From assembly GCA_031265025.1 (NCBI GenBank), contig JAISDF010000002.1, positions 1 through 19,498 of the forward strand: a DNA stretch of 19,498 bases, written 5' to 3'. Numbering within the stretch: position 1 is the stretch's first letter; the number at the start of each line of letters is the position of its first letter. The notes under the pieces were generated by a model. That model saw only the letters and a list, made by a program, of their open reading frames with translations, was not told the DNA's origin and did no database searches. Made by a program: the position numbers and the translations under genes. Of the stretch, positions 15,727-19,498 are shown piece by piece. The stretch comes from Spirochaetaceae bacterium (GTDB lineage Bacteria; Spirochaetota; Spirochaetia; Treponematales; Breznakiellaceae).

Positions 15727-16128
15727 TTATCTGTCTCCAAGTTCATAGAGTGAATCATGGGGCAGAAGGGCGCCTATGGTGGTATTTACCCGTTCCGCGC
15801 CCCTGCCGCCGAAGCGTACCGGGGCCGTACTGTCCATGAATTCGCTCAGGACCTGACGGCAGGCGCCGCAGGGACCGACAGGATAATCAGCGTCCGGCGC
15901 GGCAATGGCCAGGGCGGTAAAGCGTTTTTTCCCCTGGCTTACAGCCGCCATGACCGCGCCCCGTTCGGCGCAGATGCTCAGGCCGTAGGAGCGGTTTTCC
16001 ACATTGGTTCCGGTTATAACCGAACCGTCTTCGGCAAGAAGGGCGGCGCCTACCCTGAACCGTGAATAAGGGGAATATGAATTATGCGCTACATGCCATG
16101 CCGCCTCAAACAATGTGTCCATGTCCAT
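15727..16128 (-). CDS. cdd: Cytidine deaminase
   Basis: A 133-aa protein, typical for homotetrameric cytidine deaminases. Zinc ligands and catalytic residues are in CAERGA (Cys53, Glu55) and PCGACRQ (Cys87, Cys90). It hydrolyses cytidine or deoxycytidine to uridine forms in pyrimidine salvage. The ATG at 16128 is chosen because GGAGG (16134-16138) lies 5 nt upstream. An in-frame ATG at 16143 (ATGTTGGAGG) is unlikely, as it contains the Shine-Dalgarno. The end of the gene may contain the promoter of the next gene. Its own promoter appears shared with the opposite gene. Confidence 0.96.
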   Translation of the reverse strand: MDMDTLFEAAWHVAHNSYSPYSRFRVGAALLAEDGSVITGTNVENRSYGLSICAERGAVMAAVSQGKKRFTALAIAAPDADYPVGPCGACRQVLSEFMDSTAPVRFGGRGAERVNTTIGALLPHDSLYELGDR

Positions 16129-16142
16129 AAAAACCTCCAACA

Positions 16143-16195
16143 TTGACAGATCGCCTGTCTTCTACTATTATATCCAGAGTCATGACAAAAAAGAA
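16143..16195. promoter_or_regulatory. Overlapping divergent promoters sharing one -10 element
   Basis: Plus strand: TTGACA (16143-16148), 17-nt spacer, TATTAT (16166-16171), serving the propeller gene. Minus strand: TATAAT (complement of 16167-16172), with only a weak -35 near 16190-16195, serving cdd. The two -10 elements overlap at almost all positions because TATTATA reads well on both strands. The plus start of transcription would fall near 16178, the minus one near 16160. Polymerase could not load both ways at once, so the two genes may be inversely controlled. Confidence 0.65.
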
Positions 16196-17267
16196 ACATC
16201 TATACTGGATTGCGCTGGGACTCTTTCTTTTTTTGGCCTATGTTTTTATGGCGGCCCAGCCTGTTCCGTCTGAACTGCTTATTGAGGCCCGCTGGATCAG
16301 CTCTCTTGACACGCGCACAGACGAAACGGCCGGCGCGATTTCCCCGGCGGGAAGAGGACAGCGCCTTATTCCGTTCAGGCTGGGGCGGCGTTTCGGCTAT
16401 GTTGACAGCGAAGGCCGTTTTACGGTCAACAGAATACAGGAAAGCTATGTTTCACTATCCCCCGGCGCGTGGACTGAGCACGCGGCGCTTCCCGGTTCTC
16501 TTGAAATAAAAAACTCCCAAAACGAAACTACCGGGACTATCGAGTCTCCATCCGGGTACCCTGTTTTTCTTGACGGACGGCTTTACCTTGCCGGAGGGGA
16601 CCAGAGCAGCCTTACGGCCCTCGACAAAGACGGCAATGCCGCGTGGACCTATTTTTTTCAGGCGCCCCTTACCGGCATAGACGCCGCCGCGGGCTTTATT
16701 CTTGCCGGGTGCCTTGACGGAACCATTGAGCTTATCAGCGATGAGGGTGATACGGTCTACAGCTTTGAACCCGGCGGTTCCCGTATTCCCTGCGTTTACA
16801 ACTGCGTTATCTCACAGGACGGCGCAAAAATCGCCCTCATATCGGGCCTTGACGAGCAGCGTTTTCTCTTTCTTGAACGGTCGGGGGAGACCTACCGGGT
16901 AGCCTATCACGAGAATCTGGGGGAAGGATTCAGGCGGCCGGTACAGCTCCGCTTTATTGATTCGGACAGGCGGGTAGCCTTTGAGAAGGCAGGAGGCCTG
17001 GGCATCTTCGACACGGAAAAACGCGAAAGTTTTACCCTGCCCCTCAGGGGGACCGTTTACGCCATTGATAATGAGGGCGGAGGGGATTTCCTTTTTGTCA
17101 TTACCGGAGATGAAGATACCAAGAACCTTGTTGCCATACGCTATCCTGACAGGGTATTCATCGAGGCGCCTTTCAGGAGCGGCGCGGCCTTTCTTGCCCG
17201 CCAGGGGGACAATCTCTATATAGGCGGCGGGCAGAGCATTATAGCATTCGCGCTGAGGGGTAATTGA
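16182..17267 (+). CDS. Membrane-anchored beta-propeller (PQQ/WD40-like) protein, function unknown
   Basis: A 361-aa protein from the ATG at 16182. Residues 1-6 are basic and 7-23 form a hydrophobic membrane segment, so the rest is probably periplasmic. Repeating beta units (GYVDSEG, LYLAGGD…SLTALDKDGNAAWTY, FILAGCLDGTIELISDEGDTVYSF, LYIGGGQSIIAF) suggest a PQQ/WD40-type propeller. The frame is also open from 16143 (TTG), but that TTG is the first base of the promoter -35 box. The predicted TSS is only ~4 nt upstream of the ATG and no Shine-Dalgarno is visible, so the mRNA may be leaderless. It runs directly into the LytM-like gene (TGA then ATG). Confidence 0.85.
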   Translation: MTKKKHLYWIALGLFLFLAYVFMAAQPVPSELLIEARWISSLDTRTDETAGAISPAGRGQRLIPFRLGRRFGYVDSEGRFTVNRIQESYVSLSPGAWTEHAALPGSLEIKNSQNETTGTIESPSGYPVFLDGRLYLAGGDQSSLTALDKDGNAAWTYFFQAPLTGIDAAAGFILAGCLDGTIELISDEGDTVYSFEPGGSRIPCVYNCVISQDGAKIALISGLDEQRFLFLERSGETYRVAYHENLGEGFRRPVQLRFIDSDRRVAFEKAGGLGIFDTEKRESFTLPLRGTVYAIDNEGGGDFLFVITGDEDTKNLVAIRYPDRVFIEAPFRSGAAFLARQGDNLYIGGGQSIIAFALRGN

Positions 17268-18137
17268 ATGAAGGGGCAATTCCGTATCCTTGCCGGCCTT
17301 TTGCTCCCGGCCTTTCTCTTTGCCGCCGCTCTTGTTTCGTCCCTGGAATGGCCTGATCCGGCGGCGGAAATAATTTCGAATTTCGCCTCGGCCGGTACGC
17401 CCAGCCTGGGGTACAGTTTCCGCTCCGGGGGGCCGGTGCGTTCCGCCGCTTCAGGGGAGATTATTTTCATCAGGGATGAAACCGATATGATTTCAGCCCT
17501 TCCGCCGGGCCTGGGAACCTGGCTTGCCATTGACCACGGCGACAGCCTTGTGGGGATTTACGGCCGCCTCAGCCAGGGCAACAATCCCTTCCCCTATATG
17601 GTTGAAGAAGGCGGCTTCATAGGCCGTTCGGGAGTCAGCGGCCGGACAGGAACCCAGGGCTTTTATTTCTCTTTCTTTGACCGCAGGGAAAAACAATGGG
17701 TCAACCCCGGCAGGATACTCCCCCTTCTCGAAGACACGCGGCAGCCGGTAATACGCTCGGTACTGCTCAGGAACAGCGAGGGGAGAACTTTTAACCTTGC
17801 CCAGACAAGAAGCCTTGCCCAGGGCCAGTACCGCATCCAGGTTGACGCCCAGGACACCCGCACCGGCGACACAGCTCTCAGTCCCCACCGCATAAGCTGC
17901 TATGTAAACGGCATCGAAAAAGGTTCCCTTATTTTTGAAACCATCTCCGCCCGCAGGGGAACGCTCATGGTCCCCTCGTCAGAAGGCGTCCAGAGCGCCG
18001 CCAGGGTATACGAATCCTACCCCGCCCTTGCCGCAGGAGAGGTGTTTCTGACCAGGGGACAGGCCGCCCTGGAAATCATTGTCGAAGATATAGCGGGAAA
18101 CAACCGCGTCGCGTCCTACCGCTTTCTTGTGGAATAA
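17268..18137 (+). CDS. Degenerate LytM/M23-like secreted protein
   Basis: A 289-aa protein with a signal peptide (1-~25) and a domain at ~45-150 shaped like LytM/M23 peptidases: GGPVRSAASGEIIF, WLAIDHGDSLVGIYGRL, VEEGGFIGRSGVSGRTGTQG, WVNPGRILP. The zinc-binding features are missing: the first His/Asp pair is absent near 45-58, and the terminal HLHF is GFYFSF at 131-136. It is therefore likely a non-catalytic LytM domain, as in EnvC or NlpD, which activate amidases in other bacteria. Residues 160-289 may form an Ig-like module. GAGGGG lies 7 nt before the ATG (17255-17260). The ATG directly follows the upstream stop; the stop TAA directly precedes the next gene. Confidence 0.85.
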   Translation: MKGQFRILAGLLLPAFLFAAALVSSLEWPDPAAEIISNFASAGTPSLGYSFRSGGPVRSAASGEIIFIRDETDMISALPPGLGTWLAIDHGDSLVGIYGRLSQGNNPFPYMVEEGGFIGRSGVSGRTGTQGFYFSFFDRREKQWVNPGRILPLLEDTRQPVIRSVLLRNSEGRTFNLAQTRSLAQGQYRIQVDAQDTRTGDTALSPHRISCYVNGIEKGSLIFETISARRGTLMVPSSEGVQSAARVYESYPALAAGEVFLTRGQAALEIIVEDIAGNNRVASYRFLVE

Positions 18138-19034
18138 ATGGTAAAGACCTGGTCCACTCCCCCGGTTTCCGAAGAAAAGGAGGCCATACCCTGCGCACTC
18201 TGCGGAGGCGGCGTTTTCAGGCCGGCCCTTTCATGCGGAACTTTTTCTTATGTGCGCTGCGTCCGCTGCGGCCTTGTGCAGGTAAACCCCCAGCCCCTTC
18301 CCCGCGAAACAGCCCGGCGCTACGGCGAAGTTTCGGGAAAAGAGTACCTGGCCTATGAGCTTGAAAGGGAAAAGGATTTTCTTGCCCTCCAGGAACTGGC
18401 CCTTGCCGGCATAGGCTTTGATGCTATCGAAAGGGAATTCATGCGGAAACGAGAAAGGCCGCGTTTCCTTGACGCGGGCTGCGCCACCGGCGCCCTCCTT
18501 GAAAAACTCAAAGACCGGCGCTGGGACGTAACGGGCGTTGAGATATGCGGCAGCGAGGCTGAATACGCCAGAAGGGAACGGGGCCTTGCCATAAGGGACA
18601 GGCCGCTGGAAGAAGCGGGTTTTGCCGGGGAAAGTTTTGAGCTGGTTCACGCGTCGCACCTCATAGAACACCTTAACCGGCCCGAACTTTTTACCGCCGA
18701 AGCGGCGAGGCTCCTTATCCCCGGCGGTGTCCTCCTCATCACCACCCCGAATATCGCGGGATTCCAGGCCAGGCTCTTGGGCTCAGGATGGCGTTCAGCC
18801 ATATTTGACCACCTCTACCTTTTTTCGGTAAAGACCCTTTCCCGGCTTCTTACGAATAACGGCCTTGTCATAGAGAAAGTCATCACCTGGGGAGGCCTTG
18901 CCCAGGGCATAGGCCCCCGCCTGCTTAAACGAACCCTGGACAGGGCCGCCAAACGCTTTGGCTTTGGCGACGTAATGATGATCAGGGCCCGTAAAGAAAA
19001 CACCGGGCATGCGCTGGCTGTTCGGAGTCGTTAA
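18138..19034 (+). CDS. SAM-dependent methyltransferase with N-terminal zinc ribbon
   Basis: A 298-aa protein. The N-terminal region carries CALC…CVRC (Cys19, Cys22, Cys41, Cys44), a likely zinc ribbon. The class I methyltransferase fold follows: motif I LDAGCATGAL (111-120), acidic GVE (136), HASHLIEHLNRP (171-182) and LITTPN (200-205). That resembles Methyltransf_23-type enzymes, which often modify sugars, lipids or small molecules. The substrate is not predictable. It starts directly at the upstream stop and probably is the last gene of the operon. Its ribosome binding site is weak. No terminator was seen after the stop. Confidence 0.9.
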   Translation: MVKTWSTPPVSEEKEAIPCALCGGGVFRPALSCGTFSYVRCVRCGLVQVNPQPLPRETARRYGEVSGKEYLAYELEREKDFLALQELALAGIGFDAIEREFMRKRERPRFLDAGCATGALLEKLKDRRWDVTGVEICGSEAEYARRERGLAIRDRPLEEAGFAGESFELVHASHLIEHLNRPELFTAEAARLLIPGGVLLITTPNIAGFQARLLGSGWRSAIFDHLYLFSVKTLSRLLTNNGLVIEKVITWGGLAQGIGPRLLKRTLDRAAKRFGFGDVMMIRARKENTGHALAVRSR

Positions 19035-19098
19035 TGTACCTTAAATCCGTATGACGCGAACAGGAAAACCGTGATAAGGCGTTCCGTGTAGACCGGCG

Positions 19099-19498
19099 TT
19101 ACTGTTGTCCGCTGACATGGTCCCTGATAAGGGCGGTAAAGGCCTCGCCGTACTTTTCCAGTTTGACCTTTCCCACGCCGTTTATAGTTTCAAAGCCGGA
19201 GAGGCTGTGGGGTTTTTTCAGGCACATGTCCTTAAGACTCGCGTCTGAAAAAACAATATAGGCGGGAACAGAAGCCTCCCTGGCCAGATTTTTCCGAAGT
19301 TCCTTGAGTTTTGTCATCAGCGCTTCGTCGCCGCGGGACAAGGGTGTCTCAGGGTCTTTCGCGTAACTCACACTTTTCACGTAACCCGCCTGTTCCGGTC
19401 CTGCCGCGTCCGGGGGCCCCGCGGGAGCCGGCCCTGGTCTTTCCCTTGGGGGCGCGGGCGCTTCTTCCCGGCGGTCCCGGCGGTTTTTGGCTTCCTTT
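19099..19498 (-). CDS. C-terminal part of an HRDC-domain protein, probably a RecQ-type helicase (partial)
   Basis: The frame is open from the window edge to the stop TAA at 19099-19101. It begins as a charged, proline- and alanine-rich linker and ends with an HRDC domain (residues LMTKLKELRKNLAREA… and SLSGFETINGVGKVKLEKYG, in the last ~75 residues). HRDC domains bind DNA and occur at the C-termini of RecQ and of some UvrD/Rep-like helicases and RNase D. Here the C-terminal position and linker fit RecQ. The rest of the gene lies outside, so no active site is visible. It is convergent with the methyltransferase gene. Confidence 0.8.
   Translation of the reverse strand, partial: KEAKNRRDRREEAPAPPRERPGPAPAGPPDAAGPEQAGYVKSVSYAKDPETPLSRGDEALMTKLKELRKNLAREASVPAYIVFSDASLKDMCLKKPHSLSGFETINGVGKVKLEKYGEAFTALIRDHVSGQQ

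Noticed and set aside
16129..16143. cdd start at 16143
   Set aside because: The codon lies upstream of a clear Shine-Dalgarno that serves the ATG at 16128.
16143..16181. TTG start for the propeller protein at 16143
   Set aside because: The TTG is the start of a perfect -35 box, and the added residues are not hydrophobic or conserved-looking. The ATG at 16182 begins a normal membrane anchor.
19378..19380. GTG start of the HRDC protein at 19380
   Set aside because: The frame stays open to the window edge with a proline-rich linker, so this is more likely an internal codon of a longer gene.
1..19498. CRISPR, insertion sequence or phage
   Set aside because: I saw no direct repeat arrays, transposase or integrase motifs, or sharp composition shift.

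Overview
The window looks like a chromosomal segment of a GC-rich treponeme-type spirochaete, possibly of the termite-gut kind. The first ~376 bases are the 5' part of a 16S rRNA gene on the minus strand, and it reads like Treponema 16S from memory. An outer-membrane protein resembling the treponemal UPF0164/FadL-like family supports this. There are no mobile elements, CRISPR arrays or tRNAs. Species cannot be fixed without a database search.

Layout. (1) 1-1047: start of an rRNA operon (minus), its ~340-nt leader, a promoter with a perfect TTGACA, and hairpins that end the operon upstream. (2) 1048-9167, minus: three genes read in order, a 1027-aa periplasmic helical-repeat protein, a 1539-aa membrane protein joining a periplasmic beta-propeller to a cytoplasmic HAMP-PP2C phosphatase (4-nt ATGA overlap), and a 130-aa soluble helical protein. 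This is probably an envelope-sensing signal-transduction operon. (3) 9168-10587: a divergent AT-rich intergenic region, then an UPF0164-like beta-barrel with a C-terminal TPR on plus. (4) 10645-13602, minus: an RluA-family pseudouridine synthase, a DUF4912 protein and a GH57 protein, tightly packed. The GH57 protein appears to lack its acid/base aspartate. (5) 13767-14984, plus: a secreted transglutaminase-like protein. (6) 15009-16128, minus: cytidine deaminase, then an HTH-PTS EIIA fusion protein. (7) 16182-19034, plus: a membrane-anchored propeller protein, a degenerate LytM/M23 protein and a zinc-ribbon methyltransferase, probably one operon. (8) 19099-19498, minus: the C-terminal HRDC part of a protein that runs off the window, perhaps RecQ.

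The observations I rate highest are: the phosphatase fusion and its unusual insertion inside the PP2C domain; the GH57 protein with substituted catalytic aspartates beside DUF4912; an apparently bidirectional promoter between cdd and the propeller gene in which both strands use the same -10 element; and several genes without a Shine-Dalgarno sequence whose -10 box lies 6-10 nt from the ATG, suggesting leaderless transcripts. A degenerate LytM protein also recurs as a possible activator rather than an enzyme. All functional links are inferences from sequence, not demonstrated.
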